Below are positions 36,071 through 45,075 of a stretch of 64,000 nucleotides of DNA, one piece after another; the first letter of the stretch is position 1; each line of letters starts with the position of its first letter. The stretch comes from Thalassobius sp050633445 (GTDB lineage Bacteria > Pseudomonadota > Alphaproteobacteria > Rhodobacterales > Rhodobacteraceae): positions 16,216-80,215 of the forward strand of contig JBOEGN010000011.1 of NCBI GenBank assembly GCA_050633445.1, given 5' to 3'. Made by a program: the position numbers and the translations under genes. The notes beneath the pieces are model-generated. The model did no database searches and was not told the origin of the DNA. It saw only the letters and a list, made by a program, of their open reading frames with translations.

Positions 36071-37051
36071 TCAGATCATCCAGGTTCGGGGAAGGTTAGC
36101 GCCGTTCAGGTGGGTCAGAACGGGGATCAGGGATTGGCGCAGGACAAAGCTGTCCTCGGCCAGAATGCGGGCGAACAGCAGGCCGGGGCGGATCAGGGAC
36201 ACGCCCCCAGTGTTCGGCATCAGGTTGCGCACGGGGGTTAAGTGCGCCTCGGCTTCGGGGGCGGCAAAGATGACCGAGGCCATGGCACCAGCCCCGTTCA
36301 GCATGGCTGCGCGGGGCAGGTCGGGCAGCGTGTCAGTGTCCAGCCGCAGCGTATCGGCGAAGATCAGGTCGTCGTCACGGCGAACACGGATGCGGTCGCG
36401 CAGGTGAGTGGCGTTCAGGGTCTCTCCCATAGCGCTGCGCCCCAGGATCAGCGATTCGACAGCCAACAGGCGCGAATTCGCAGCCATATCTATCGTCAGT
36501 GACCGATCCAGTGCGCCATGATCGAACAGAATGGTCTCCTGAGGCAGCCAGTCGAGCCGCGCGCCGGGCGCGATGGTCAGGTGGTTGTCGACTTGGCCGA
36601 CCTCTCCGGGCTGGGCGCGATAGATGCGTTCGGCCGCTTGCGTTGTCAGGCACAGTCGCGATTCTGGTCCTGCCTTGGCTTGAAATTTCAGTTGGTCTCC
36701 GCCGGTTATGCCCCCGGCTGTGTTCAGGAAAACGCCGGTCAGGCGGTCCTTTGCGCCGCGCGGGAAAAGCGTCTTTAGGCAGCCCGAAGTGCGGAAATCA
36801 GCCAGCACCGACAAGTCATCGCGCGCCTTGGAGCACACCATAGCCTGCCCGACCGCGCGGGGTTGCCGCAGTATGTCTGCTTTGGGTGATATGTCCGCCA
36901 GTATTTGGATGGGCCCCTCCGATTTCGTGCAAAACGAGTCGCACAGAGAGGCGGCATGTAAAAGATGGATGCTCAAAAACCGGGCTAGGCGGGGAATTCT
37001 GCGCCCCGTATGGCTAAAAAGTAGGCAGTTGATGTTAATAGTGCACAACAA
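36071..37051 (-). CDS. ureD: Urease accessory protein UreD, start uncertain
   Basis: A UreD/UreH scaffold protein needed for nickel insertion. Conserved parts are QPRAVGQAMV, SGCLKTLFPRG, NTAGGITGGD and LTTQAAERIYRA. The frame is open from a TTG at 37051, giving 326 residues, about 45 more than usual. No ATG or GTG occurs in frame between there and the ATG at 36844, which would remove the conserved PRAVG motif. GGAGGGG near 36913-36919 precedes only an ATC, an ATA or a CTG. The true start is probably non-ATG, near 36890-36980. Confidence 0.85.
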   Translation of the reverse strand: MLCTININCLLFSHTGRRIPRLARFLSIHLLHAASLCDSFCTKSEGPIQILADISPKADILRQPRAVGQAMVCSKARDDLSVLADFRTSGCLKTLFPRGAKDRLTGVFLNTAGGITGGDQLKFQAKAGPESRLCLTTQAAERIYRAQPGEVGQVDNHLTIAPGARLDWLPQETILFDHGALDRSLTIDMAANSRLLAVESLILGRSAMGETLNATHLRDRIRVRRDDDLIFADTLRLDTDTLPDLPRAAMLNGAGAMASVIFAAPEAEAHLTPVRNLMPNTGGVSLIRPGLLFARILAEDSFVLRQSLIPVLTHLNGANLPRTWMI

Positions 37052-37209
37052 TTATGCAATCAGCATGAATGCAAAGATGACTCTTCGTCAGGCGTTTGCG
37101 GAACAGGGGCCTTCATGACTTTGCTGTGCCTGCCTAAGGCGCAAAAAGCTGCCAGGGCGTGTGGACGACCGATCAAGACGTGGAAATCAGACGCGGCCGC
37201 CACACTAGT

Positions 37210-37228
37210 GCAACAAAAACAATGTTGC
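37210..37228. promoter_or_regulatory. Inverted repeat upstream of urtA
   Basis: GCAACA-AAAACAA-TGTTGC has 6-bp perfect arms and lies 70 bases before the urtA leader hairpins, in the ureD/urtA divergent region. It could be an operator for a nitrogen regulator; none is identified. Confidence 0.35.
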
Positions 37229-37240
37229 GGGGTTCAGGTA

Positions 37241-37279
37241 AGGTTTCGACCTGCCTGATGCAAGGATGAAACCTGCATC
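37241..37279 (+). promoter_or_regulatory. Overlapping alternative hairpins in the urtA leader
   Basis: Arms AGGTTTC (37241-37247) and GAAACCT (37268-37274) form one hairpin. Arms GATGCA (37257-37262) and TGCATC (37274-37279) form another that crosses the first. They cannot form as one simple nested fold, so they are either a switch or a pseudoknot. The urtA ribosome site follows eight bases later. No known riboswitch class matched by eye. Confidence 0.35.
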
Positions 37280-37298
37280 CCCGCCTCGGAGGATGACC

Positions 37299-38576
37299 AT
37301 GAACTTTATCAAAGCCACTCTGGCAGGTGCTCTTACGATGAGCCTGACCGCCCCGGCCTTTGCTGCCGACGACACTATTAAAGTGGGCGTGCTGCACTCG
37401 CTGTCGGGCACCATGGCGATTTCGGAGACCACTCTGAAAGACACTATGCTGATGCTGATCGACGAGCAGAACGCCAAAGGCGGCGTGCTGGGCAAACAGC
37501 TGGAAGCCGTCGTTGTTGACCCCGCGTCCAACTGGCCGCTGTTCGCTGAAAAAGCGCGCGAACTGCTGACCGTTGAAGAAGTCGACGTGATCTTTGGCAG
37601 CTGGACTTCGGTTAGCCGTAAATCGGCCCTGCCGGTTCTGGAAGAGCTGAACGGACTGATGTTCTACCCGGTACAGTACGAAGGTGAAGAAAGCTCCAAG
37701 AACGTTTTCTACACCGGTGCTGCCCCGAACCAACAGGCGATCCCCGCGACCGACTACTTCCTGGATGAACTGGGCGTCGAGAAATTCGCACTGCTGGGCA
37801 CCGACTATGTCTATCCGCGTACCACCAACAACATCCTGGAAAGCTATCTTCAGGGCAAAGGCATCGCGGCCGACGACATCTTCGTCAACTACACCCCGTT
37901 CGGCCATTCGGATTGGTCGAAAATCGTTGCTGACGTTGTCGCCCTGGGCGCTGACGGTAAAAAGGTCGGCGTGATCTCGACCATCAACGGCGACGCCAAC
38001 ATCGGTTTCTACAAAGAACTGGCTGCGGCTGGCGTATCGGCTGACGATATCCCGGTTGTTGCCTTCTCGGTCGGTGAAGAAGAGCTTTCGGGCCTGGACA
38101 CCACCAACCTTGTTGGCCACCTGGCTGCCTGGAACTATTTCCAGTCCGCTGAAAGCGAGCTGAACGACGAGTTCATCACCGCATGGAAAGCCCGCATGGG
38201 TGAAGAGCGCGTCACCAACGACCCGATGGAAGCCCACGTGATCGGCTTTAACATGTACATCAAAGCTGTCGAGGCTGCCGGCACCACCGATGTTGATGCC
38301 GTCCGTACCGCAATGTACGGCCTTGAAGTTCCGAACCTGACCGGCGGCACCGCCGTGATGCTGCCCAACCACCACCTGGCGAAACCGGTTCTGATCGGTG
38401 AAATCCAGGACGATGGTCAGTTCGACATCATCAGCCAGACCACCGAAGTTCCCGGCGATGCATGGACCGACTTCCTGCCGGAATCGGCTGTTCTGAAGTC
38501 CGACTGGGCCACTCTGGGCTGCGGTATGTACAACACCGAAACCGAAAGCTGCGTTCAGATCAAATCCAACTACTGA
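37299..38576 (+). CDS. urtA: Urea ABC transporter substrate-binding protein
   Basis: A 425-residue periplasmic protein with signal peptide MNFIKATLAGALTMSLTAPAFA, then the type I binding fold (DTIKVGVLHSLSGTMAISE, FGSWTSVSRKSALPVLE, YPVQYEGEESS). It captures urea for the UrtBC permease. The ATG at 37299 follows CGGAGG; an in-frame ATG lies two codons earlier. The gene is strongly biased toward preferred codons, which suggests high expression. A hairpin separates it from urtB, as is common for binding proteins made in excess. Confidence 0.95.
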   Translation: MNFIKATLAGALTMSLTAPAFAADDTIKVGVLHSLSGTMAISETTLKDTMLMLIDEQNAKGGVLGKQLEAVVVDPASNWPLFAEKARELLTVEEVDVIFGSWTSVSRKSALPVLEELNGLMFYPVQYEGEESSKNVFYTGAAPNQQAIPATDYFLDELGVEKFALLGTDYVYPRTTNNILESYLQGKGIAADDIFVNYTPFGHSDWSKIVADVVALGADGKKVGVISTINGDANIGFYKELAAAGVSADDIPVVAFSVGEEELSGLDTTNLVGHLAAWNYFQSAESELNDEFITAWKARMGEERVTNDPMEAHVIGFNMYIKAVEAAGTTDVDAVRTAMYGLEVPNLTGGTAVMLPNHHLAKPVLIGEIQDDGQFDIISQTTEVPGDAWTDFLPESAVLKSDWATLGCGMYNTETESCVQIKSNY

Positions 38577-38596
38577 TCTGACCCTCTGACTACCGA

Positions 38597-38620
38597 AGGG
38601 GGCGTGCGCGCCCTCTTCTC
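38597..38620 (+). terminator. Partial terminator/attenuator between urtA and urtB
   Basis: GGGCG-TGCG-CGCCC (38600-38613) followed by a pyrimidine-rich run lies 24 bases after urtA. It may let only part of the transcripts continue into urtB. Confidence 0.5.
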
Positions 38621-38659
38621 CTCCTCCAATCACGACTTTACATTCGCGGATCCCCTAGT

Positions 38660-40615
38660 ATGCGGCACTTTCTCTCTCTCTTGCTCGCACTGGTGATGCT
38701 TGCCCTGCCGATGCAGGCCACTGCCGGTCCGGTGCAGGACCTTCTGCAACAGCATCGCAGCGTGATCGAGAAAAGCTCGCGCAAGACGATCGGACCCGCG
38801 ATTGATGCCCTCGCGGGCAGCGGCCTACCCGAGGCGCAGACCGTCCTTCAAACCTGGCAAGCCAAGAATATGTGGCAACGCAAGGCGGACGGTCTGTTCT
38901 TCATCGGGGAAAAGCTGCCCTCGAAATCCTATCAGCTGACCGATTTCGAAACCGGAGAGATCGTTGGCGAATACCCCAAGAAACAATTGAAACAGCTGAA
39001 GCCGAACAGCGGTATTCGCGCCCTGATCGGCACCGCGCTGGTGCAATTTCAGCTGTCCGACCCTGATCCCGCGCGGCGTTGGGACGCTGTAATCTCGATC
39101 GAGCGGGACCCGGCACCCGAGCATCTGGCGCCCCTCCGCAAAGCGATCAGCAACGAACCCGACCCCGATTTGCAGGCCAAAAAGCGCCGTGTCGAACGCC
39201 TTCTGACCATTGCTTATGACGATGAGCTGTCCAACCGGATCGAGGCGATCAGCACCATTAAAACGGATTTGGGCGTGGATGTGCGCGCCACGCTGAACCC
39301 GCTGATGACCAAAAAACGCATGGCCTTTGCCGGTGAGCCTGCTGACAACATGAATGTCGCCACGATGCTGGAACCCGGCAGCGACGCGCTGCCCGCGGTC
39401 GAGGCTTATGCCCTGCTGGTGAAGGCTAAACTGGCCCCGCCGATGGTCGAGGCAGGGGAAGTTCGCACCGCTTTGGCAGCAAATGTCGTGGACGGGCAGG
39501 TTGGCGGCGTCCCCGTCGCGGATCTGAACACACAAGAGGCTCGCGCCCGAGCCTATGCCGCGCTGGCCGCGACCGGAGCTGTGCCCCCCGCACCGACTCC
39601 TGCGGATGTTCAGGCGTCTTTGGCCGCACACAGCTTTGCCGATATCTATGACGAACCCGCCAAGGCCGTGACGGATGCAGCTGCGGATGCGCTGAAATCA
39701 ATCGAGCTGCGCGTCGGTATGAACCAGGCGCTGGATCTTGGGCTGGACGCGCTTTCGCTGGCCTCGATTTATTTTCTGGCGGCTATCGGTCTGGCCATCA
39801 CCTTTGGGGTGATGGGCGTGATCAACATGGCCCATGGCGAGTTCATTATGATGGGCGCCTATACCGGCTATGTGGTGCAGCAGATTATCCCCGATTACAC
39901 CGTGTCGATCATCGTCGCGATCCCGCTGGCCTTTGCGGTGACCTTTGCTGCCGGTGTCGCGATGGAGCGGCTGGTGATCCGCTGGCTGTATAACCGCCCG
40001 CTGGAAACGCTGCTGGCGACCTTCGGGATTTCCATCGCCTTGCAACAGCTTGCCAAGAATATCTTTGGTACGCAGGCGCGTCCGCTGACGTCCCCCGGCT
40101 GGCTGGATGGGGCCTGGGTGATGAACGACGTGGTCTCGATCAGCTATATCCGTATCGCGATTTTCGTTCTGGCGCTGATTTTCCTGGGCGTGTTCCTGTT
40201 CATCATGAAGCGCACGCGTCTTGGTCTGGAGACCCGCGCCGTGACGCAAAACCCGCGTATGGCGTCCTCGATGGGGATCAACAAGGACAAGGTGAACATG
40301 CTGACCTTTGGCCTTGGCTCCGGCATTGCTGGGATCGCCGGCGTCGCCATTGGTCTGTTCGCCAAGGTCACGTCCGAATTGGGCAGCGATTATATCGTTC
40401 AAAGCTTCATGACCGTGGTTGTTGGCGGTGTCGGTAACATCTGGGGCACCTTGGCGGGCGCCGCGATGATCGGCTTCTTGCAGAAAGGGATCGAGTGGAT
40501 GAACCCGTCCAACACCCTGGCCGCACAGACCTACATGATCGTCTTTATTATTATCTTCATCCAGTTCCGCCCAAGGGGCATCATCGCCCTCAAGGGCCGC
40601 GCGGCAGGAGACTGA
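38660..40615 (+). CDS. urtB: Urea ABC transporter permease UrtB
   Basis: A 651-residue permease. A signal-like segment (LSLLLALVMLALPMQATA) is followed by a hydrophilic region to about residue 350, longer than the membrane part alone needs. The LivH-like permease follows with GLAITFGVMGVINMAHGEFIMMGAY and several membrane helices. The long N-terminal region with repeated helical segments is typical of UrtB but is large here. It is two bases from urtC. Confidence 0.92.
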   Translation: MRHFLSLLLALVMLALPMQATAGPVQDLLQQHRSVIEKSSRKTIGPAIDALAGSGLPEAQTVLQTWQAKNMWQRKADGLFFIGEKLPSKSYQLTDFETGEIVGEYPKKQLKQLKPNSGIRALIGTALVQFQLSDPDPARRWDAVISIERDPAPEHLAPLRKAISNEPDPDLQAKKRRVERLLTIAYDDELSNRIEAISTIKTDLGVDVRATLNPLMTKKRMAFAGEPADNMNVATMLEPGSDALPAVEAYALLVKAKLAPPMVEAGEVRTALAANVVDGQVGGVPVADLNTQEARARAYAALAATGAVPPAPTPADVQASLAAHSFADIYDEPAKAVTDAAADALKSIELRVGMNQALDLGLDALSLASIYFLAAIGLAITFGVMGVINMAHGEFIMMGAYTGYVVQQIIPDYTVSIIVAIPLAFAVTFAAGVAMERLVIRWLYNRPLETLLATFGISIALQQLAKNIFGTQARPLTSPGWLDGAWVMNDVVSISYIRIAIFVLALIFLGVFLFIMKRTRLGLETRAVTQNPRMASSMGINKDKVNMLTFGLGSGIAGIAGVAIGLFAKVTSELGSDYIVQSFMTVVVGGVGNIWGTLAGAAMIGFLQKGIEWMNPSNTLAAQTYMIVFIIIFIQFRPRGIIALKGRAAGD

Positions 40616-40616
40616 C

Positions 40617-41849
40617 ATGAAAAACACTTTCATCATGCGTAACCCTTCGGTTCTGGTCTTCCTTGGCATCCTTGCGCTGTTCACGGTGGGCGTCACATTG
40701 ATGTCCGAGGCCACGGGCGCGGCGCTGATTTCAACCTCGTTCGTGAAAACGCTGGGTAAGACGCTGTGCCTTTGCCTGATCGCCATCGCGATGGATTTGG
40801 TCTGGGGCTATTGCGGCATCCTAAGCCTGGGCCATTTCGCGTTTTTCGGGCTAGGCGGTTACATGATCGGCATGTGGCTGATGTATGAACGGACCCGCGG
40901 GATCGTCGAAAGCTCGATGGCCAACGCGGAAATACCGCCAACCTCCCAAGAGGTCGTGGACGCCATCGGCACGCAGATCTTCGGCGTGGTCGGCAGCAGT
41001 GAATTCCCGCTGGTCTGGGCCTTTGCCGACAGTTTGGTGATCCAGCTGGCGCTGGTCGTGATCGTGCCGGGCGTTCTGGCGCTGGTCTTTGGCTGGCTGG
41101 CCTTCCGTAGCCGCGTGACGGGCGTGTATCTGTCGATCCTGACCCAAGCGATGACCCTGGCCCTGGCGCTGTATCTGTTCCAAAATGACAGTGGTCTGCG
41201 CGGCAACAACGGTCTGTCCGGCCTGCAAAACCTGCCCGGTCTGGATGACGTCTCGCAGGCGACCGTGTCGCTCTGGTTCTTCTGGGTGTCGGCGCTGGCG
41301 CTGGGGCTGGGCTATGTGCTGGCCGCCTGGGTCGTGTCGGGCAAGTTCGGCAGCGTGATCCGCGGCATCCGTGATGATGAACAACGCGTGCGGTTCCTGG
41401 GCTACTCGGTCGAGGGGTACAAGCTGTTCATCTTTGTGCTGACCGCCATGATCTCGGGCATCGCGGGCGCGCTGTATTACCCGCAGGCAGGCATCATCAA
41501 CCCGGCCGAGATTGCGCCCATCGCCTCGATCTATCTGGCGGTCTGGGTGGCCATCGGGGGCCGAGGCCGTCTGTATGGCGCCGTGATCGGTGCGGCCTTG
41601 GTGTCGCTGGTGTCCACATGGTTCACCGGGGGGCAGGCGCCCTCGATCCCGCTGGGGTTCTACACGATTGATTGGGTCGATTGGTGGCAGGTGCTGCTGG
41701 GGCTTAGCTTTGTGCTGGTGACGCTGTTCGCGCCCAAGGGCATCGGCGGGCTGTTCGATCTGATGCAGGGCGTTGCCTCCCCGCGTCGCCACGGCAAACC
41801 GCTGGGCCCTGATGCCAGCGCATTGCAAGAAAAGGAGGCGCAGGAATGA
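40617..41849 (+). CDS. urtC: Urea ABC transporter permease UrtC
   Basis: A 410-residue LivM-like permease with about nine membrane helices. Family features are AMDLVWGYCGILSLGHFAFFGLGGYMIGMWL and, in the loop between helices, SGLRGNNGLSGLQ. The EAA-like loop is IRDDEQRVRFLGYSVEGYKL. It overlaps urtD by ATGA. Confidence 0.94.
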   Translation: MKNTFIMRNPSVLVFLGILALFTVGVTLMSEATGAALISTSFVKTLGKTLCLCLIAIAMDLVWGYCGILSLGHFAFFGLGGYMIGMWLMYERTRGIVESSMANAEIPPTSQEVVDAIGTQIFGVVGSSEFPLVWAFADSLVIQLALVVIVPGVLALVFGWLAFRSRVTGVYLSILTQAMTLALALYLFQNDSGLRGNNGLSGLQNLPGLDDVSQATVSLWFFWVSALALGLGYVLAAWVVSGKFGSVIRGIRDDEQRVRFLGYSVEGYKLFIFVLTAMISGIAGALYYPQAGIINPAEIAPIASIYLAVWVAIGGRGRLYGAVIGAALVSLVSTWFTGGQAPSIPLGFYTIDWVDWWQVLLGLSFVLVTLFAPKGIGGLFDLMQGVASPRRHGKPLGPDASALQEKEAQE

Positions 41850-42586
41850 GCACGCTTCTAGAGGTTTCCGGCGTCTCGGTCAGCTTTGACGGGTTCAAGG
41901 CGATCAACAATCTGTCCTTTCAGATCGGCAACGCCGAGATGCGCGCCATCATCGGCCCGAACGGCGCAGGTAAGACCACTTTCATGGACATCATCACCGG
42001 CAAGACAAAACCGGACGAGGGGCGCGTCATCTGGGGTGAAAAATCTCAGTCCCTGCTGAAAATGTCCGAGGCCAAGATCGCTCGCGCCGGTGTGGGCCGC
42101 AAATTCCAGCGCCCCACCGTGTTCGAGGATCAGTCGGTCTTTGACAACTTGCTGATGGCGCTGAAAAACGAACGCTCGCCCTGGCAGGTGCTGATGTTCA
42201 AACCCGCGTTCAAGGACCTGGGTAAGGTCGAGGAGCTGGCCAGCGAAATCGGTCTGTCAGATGAGTTGGACCGCAAAGCCGGAGAGCTGTCGCATGGGCA
42301 AAAACAGTGGCTGGAAATCGGGATGCTGCTGGCGCAGGAACCGCGCCTGTTGCTGGTCGATGAACCCGCTGCGGGGATGACTCTGTCGGAACGCGAGCAC
42401 ACAACCGACATTCTGGTCGAGGCCGCGAAAACCCGCGCCGTGGTCGTGGTCGAACACGACATGGAATTCGTCCGCCGTCTGGAATGCAAGGTCACCGTGC
42501 TGCACGAAGGCAGCGTTCTGGCCGAAGGCTCGCTGGACCACGTGACACAAAACCAGGACGTCATTGACGTGTATTTGGGGCGCTAA
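41846..42586 (+). CDS. urtD: Urea ABC transporter ATP-binding protein UrtD
   Basis: A 246-residue LivG-like ATPase. Walker A is GPNGAGKTTFMD, the signature is LSHGQKQWLEIG, Walker B is RLLLVDEPAAGM, and the H-loop is VVVEHDMEFV. It pairs with UrtE on the permease. Confidence 0.95.
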   Translation: MSTLLEVSGVSVSFDGFKAINNLSFQIGNAEMRAIIGPNGAGKTTFMDIITGKTKPDEGRVIWGEKSQSLLKMSEAKIARAGVGRKFQRPTVFEDQSVFDNLLMALKNERSPWQVLMFKPAFKDLGKVEELASEIGLSDELDRKAGELSHGQKQWLEIGMLLAQEPRLLLVDEPAAGMTLSEREHTTDILVEAAKTRAVVVVEHDMEFVRRLECKVTVLHEGSVLAEGSLDHVTQNQDVIDVYLGR

Positions 42587-42589
42587 AAG

Positions 42590-43285
42590 ATGCTGAAGAC
42601 CGATAACCTGACCCTGCACTATGGCAGCTCGCAAATCCTGAACGGCATCTCGCTGGAGGCCGAGGTTGGCCAAGTGACCTGCGTGATGGGCACCAATGGC
42701 GTGGGCAAAACCAGCCTGCTGAAGGCCATCTCGGGCACGCATCCGCGTTCGGGTGGCGGGCTGGAGCTGGACGGCGAACAGATCGGCAAGCTGCCCGCCC
42801 ATGCTTTGGCGCGCAAGGGTGTGGGTTACGTCCCGCAGGGCCGCGATATCTTCCCCCTGCTGACCGTGCGCGAGAACCTGGAGACCGGGTTCGTCTGCCT
42901 GCCGCGCTCGGAACATTTTATCCCTGACGAGGTGTTCGAACTGTTCCCGATCCTCAAGGAATTCCTGCACCGTCGCGGTGGGGATCTGTCCGGCGGGCAA
43001 CAGCAACAGCTGGCCATCGCCCGCGCGATGATCACCAAACCCAAATTGCTGCTGCTGGACGAGCCGACCGAGGGCATTCAGCCCAACATCATCCAGCAGA
43101 TCGGTCGCGTGATCGAATACCTGCGCGATCAGGGCAACATGGCGATCATTCTGGTCGAACAGTATTTCGACTTTGCCTATGGGCTGGCCGATCAGTTCGT
43201 GGTGATGCGTCGCGGAGCGGTCCTGAAACAAGGTGCCAAATCCGAATTGACGCGTGATGAACTGGTGCAGGCGGTCTCGGTCTGA
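42590..43285 (+). CDS. urtE: Urea ABC transporter ATP-binding protein UrtE
   Basis: A 231-residue LivF-like ATPase. Walker A is GTNGVGKTSLLK, the signature is DLSGGQQQQLAIARAM, Walker B is KLLLLDEPTEGI, and the H-loop is ILVEQYFDF. It starts three bases after urtD and closes the urt operon. Confidence 0.95.
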   Translation: MLKTDNLTLHYGSSQILNGISLEAEVGQVTCVMGTNGVGKTSLLKAISGTHPRSGGGLELDGEQIGKLPAHALARKGVGYVPQGRDIFPLLTVRENLETGFVCLPRSEHFIPDEVFELFPILKEFLHRRGGDLSGGQQQQLAIARAMITKPKLLLLDEPTEGIQPNIIQQIGRVIEYLRDQGNMAIILVEQYFDFAYGLADQFVVMRRGAVLKQGAKSELTRDELVQAVSV

Positions 43286-43292
43286 GGTGACG

Positions 43293-43319
43293 CAGAAAAA
43301 CCTCGGGTTTCTGTGTTTT
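43293..43319 (+). terminator. Hairpin after urtE
   Basis: CAGAAAAACC and GGTTTCTG pair imperfectly (two bulged A) and are followed by TGTTTT. It lies eight bases after the urtE stop. Confidence 0.5.
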
Positions 43320-43324
43320 CGCTC

Positions 43325-43353
43325 TTGACGCGGACGCGCACCTTTCGTACTTC
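43325..43353 (+). promoter_or_regulatory. Likely promoter of tRNA-Met
   Basis: TTGACG at 43325-43330 and TACTTC at 43348-43353 have 17-base spacing and end 12 bases before the tRNA. The -35 is near consensus; the -10 is weak. Confidence 0.4.
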
Positions 43354-43365
43354 GCTTCCACTTTC

Positions 43366-43442
43366 GGCGGCATAGCTCAGTTGGTTAGAGCAGCGGAATC
43401 ATAATCCGCGTGTCCGGGGTTCAAGTCCCTGTGCCGCCACCA
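43366..43442 (+). tRNA. tRNA-Met(CAU), elongator
   Basis: A 77-base cloverleaf with acceptor GGCGGCA paired to TGCCGCC, an encoded CCA, D-arm AGCTCAGTTGGTTAGAGC, and T-arm with GGTTCAAGTCC. The anticodon CAT (43400-43402) sits in loop ATCATAA on stem GCGGA/TCCGC, which is the usual elongator tRNA-Met stem in alphaproteobacteria. A tRNA-Ile with lysidine is less likely. Confidence 0.95.
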
Positions 43443-43464
43443 CTTCCCCCCTTTTTTCGGTAAT

Positions 43465-43489
43465 CCCCGCCCTTTGGCGGCGGTTTTTT
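43465..43489 (+). terminator. Terminator after tRNA-Met
   Basis: CCGCC-CTTT-GGCGG, with further C/G pairing outside, is followed by a run of six T. It begins 23 bases after the tRNA. Confidence 0.85.
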
Positions 43490-43502
43490 GCGTGCGCGCA
43501 TG

Positions 43503-43529
43503 AAAAAAGGGGCCGCGCGAAGCGGCCCC
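43503..43529 (-). terminator. Terminator of the gabTD unit
   Basis: GGGGCCGC (43509-43516) and GCGGCCCC (43522-43529) form an 8-bp stem. On the minus strand it is followed by six T (complement of AAAAAA at 43503-43508), the right geometry for ending gabD, which stops at 43599. Confidence 0.87.
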
Positions 43530-43598
43530 TGAAATGAGAGGTGGCAGGAAGATGAGGAGGCCACCCCCCAAAAGATGTTGTACGGGATATCGGCGGGC

Positions 43599-45074
43599 TT
43601 AGCTGATACCGCCGATGCAAACATTCTTGAGCTCAAGGAAATCTTCGATCCCGTATTTGGAACCTTCGCGACCCAGGCCGGATTGTTTGATCCCACCAAA
43701 GGGCGCGACCTCGGTCGAGATCAGGCCGGTGTTCACCCCGACCATGCCGCTTTCCAAGGCTTCGGCGACGCGCCAGACACGGCTCAGATCGCGGCTATAG
43801 AAATACGAGGCCAGACCAAATTCGCTGTCATTGGCCATCTCGATCACCTCGTCTTCGGTGTCGAACCGGACCAAAGCGGCCAGCGGACCAAAGGTTTCCT
43901 CGTGGCAAACCAGCATGTTGCGGGTCACGTCGCGCACGACCGTGGGGGCAAAAAAGGTGCCACCCAGGTTCGAACGCGTGCCGCCCAGGGTCACAGTCGC
44001 CCCATTGTCGACGGCGTTGTTGATGTGGGTTTCGACCTTGGCGACGGCGGCTTCGTTGATCAGGGGGCCGGTGGTGATGCCGTCCTCGAACCCGTTGCCA
44101 ACAGACAGCTCTTTGACCTTTGCGGCCAGCTTTTCAGCGAACGCGTCATAGACATCCGACTGCACATAGATGCGGTTGGCGCAAACGCAGGTCTGTCCGT
44201 TATTGCGGAATTTGGCGATCATCGCGCCTTCGACGGCGGCGTCCAGATCGGCATCATCGAACACGATGAAGGGGGCATTGCCGCCCAGCTCCAGCGACAT
44301 TTTCTTGATAGTGTCGGCACATTGCTCCATCAGGATTTTGCCCACGCGGGTCGACCCGGTAAAGGTGATTTTGCTGACTTTGGGGTTGGCGCACAGCTCT
44401 TTGCCGACGCCAGCCGAGTCGCTGGAGGGGATCACATTGAACACACCGGCGGGGATGCCCGCGCGTTCAGCCAGAACGGCCATGGCCAGTGCGGACAGAG
44501 GCGTCAGCTCGGCTGGGCGGGCCACAAAGGTACAACCAGCGGCCAGCGCCGGGGCGACCTTGCGAGCGATCATCGCGTTGGGGAAATTCCACGGCGTGAT
44601 CGAGCCGACAACGCCAACGGGCTGTTTCAGCACCATCAAGCGTTTGTCGCGCTGATGGCCGGGGATCGTGTCGCCATAGATGCGCTTGGCCTCTTCGGCG
44701 AACCACTCGATAAAGCTGGCGCCATACAGGATCTCACCGCGTGCTTCGGGCCAGGGCTTGCCCATTTCGGCGGTCAGAATCGTGGCCAGATCGTCGGCGT
44801 TTTCCACCATCAGATCGTGCCAGCGGCGCAGGATGGCGGCGCGCTCTTTGCCAGTGTGCGCTTTCCAGTCGGCCATGGCGTCATAGGCCACGTCGATGGC
44901 TTTGGCGGTGTCAGCGGCGGTCAGATCGGCGACCTCGGCGATAGGGTTGCCGGTCGCCGGGTCGTGGACGGTAAAGGTCGCGTCACCTTTGATCCACGCG
45001 CCGTTCACATAGGCGCGGGTTTCCAGCAGGGACGGATCCTTCAGCGGGACGGGGAGGGTAGAGATTGCGTTCAT
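43599..45074 (-). CDS. gabD: NAD(P)-dependent succinate-semialdehyde dehydrogenase
   Basis: A 491-residue aldehyde dehydrogenase of the GabD type that oxidises succinate semialdehyde (or glutarate semialdehyde) to the diacid. The N-binding motif is ITPWNFPNAMIARKVAPAL, FTGSTRVGK holds the cofactor loop, the general base Glu is in SLELGGNAPF, and the catalytic Cys is in NNGQTCVCANR. It lies one base from gabT, so the two act in sequence. Confidence 0.92.
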   Translation of the reverse strand: MNAISTLPVPLKDPSLLETRAYVNGAWIKGDATFTVHDPATGNPIAEVADLTAADTAKAIDVAYDAMADWKAHTGKERAAILRRWHDLMVENADDLATILTAEMGKPWPEARGEILYGASFIEWFAEEAKRIYGDTIPGHQRDKRLMVLKQPVGVVGSITPWNFPNAMIARKVAPALAAGCTFVARPAELTPLSALAMAVLAERAGIPAGVFNVIPSSDSAGVGKELCANPKVSKITFTGSTRVGKILMEQCADTIKKMSLELGGNAPFIVFDDADLDAAVEGAMIAKFRNNGQTCVCANRIYVQSDVYDAFAEKLAAKVKELSVGNGFEDGITTGPLINEAAVAKVETHINNAVDNGATVTLGGTRSNLGGTFFAPTVVRDVTRNMLVCHEETFGPLAALVRFDTEDEVIEMANDSEFGLASYFYSRDLSRVWRVAEALESGMVGVNTGLISTEVAPFGGIKQSGLGREGSKYGIEDFLELKNVCIGGIS

Positions 45075-45075
45075 C

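Noticed and set aside
37141..37160. Sigma-54-like promoter on the minus strand ahead of ureD (TGGCAG...TTGC)
   Set aside because: The GG and GC elements are nine bases apart rather than the required ten, and the consensus is otherwise incomplete.
37200..37298. Guanidine-I or glutamine riboswitch upstream of urtA
   Set aside because: The conserved core motifs of these classes were not found; only competing hairpins are present.
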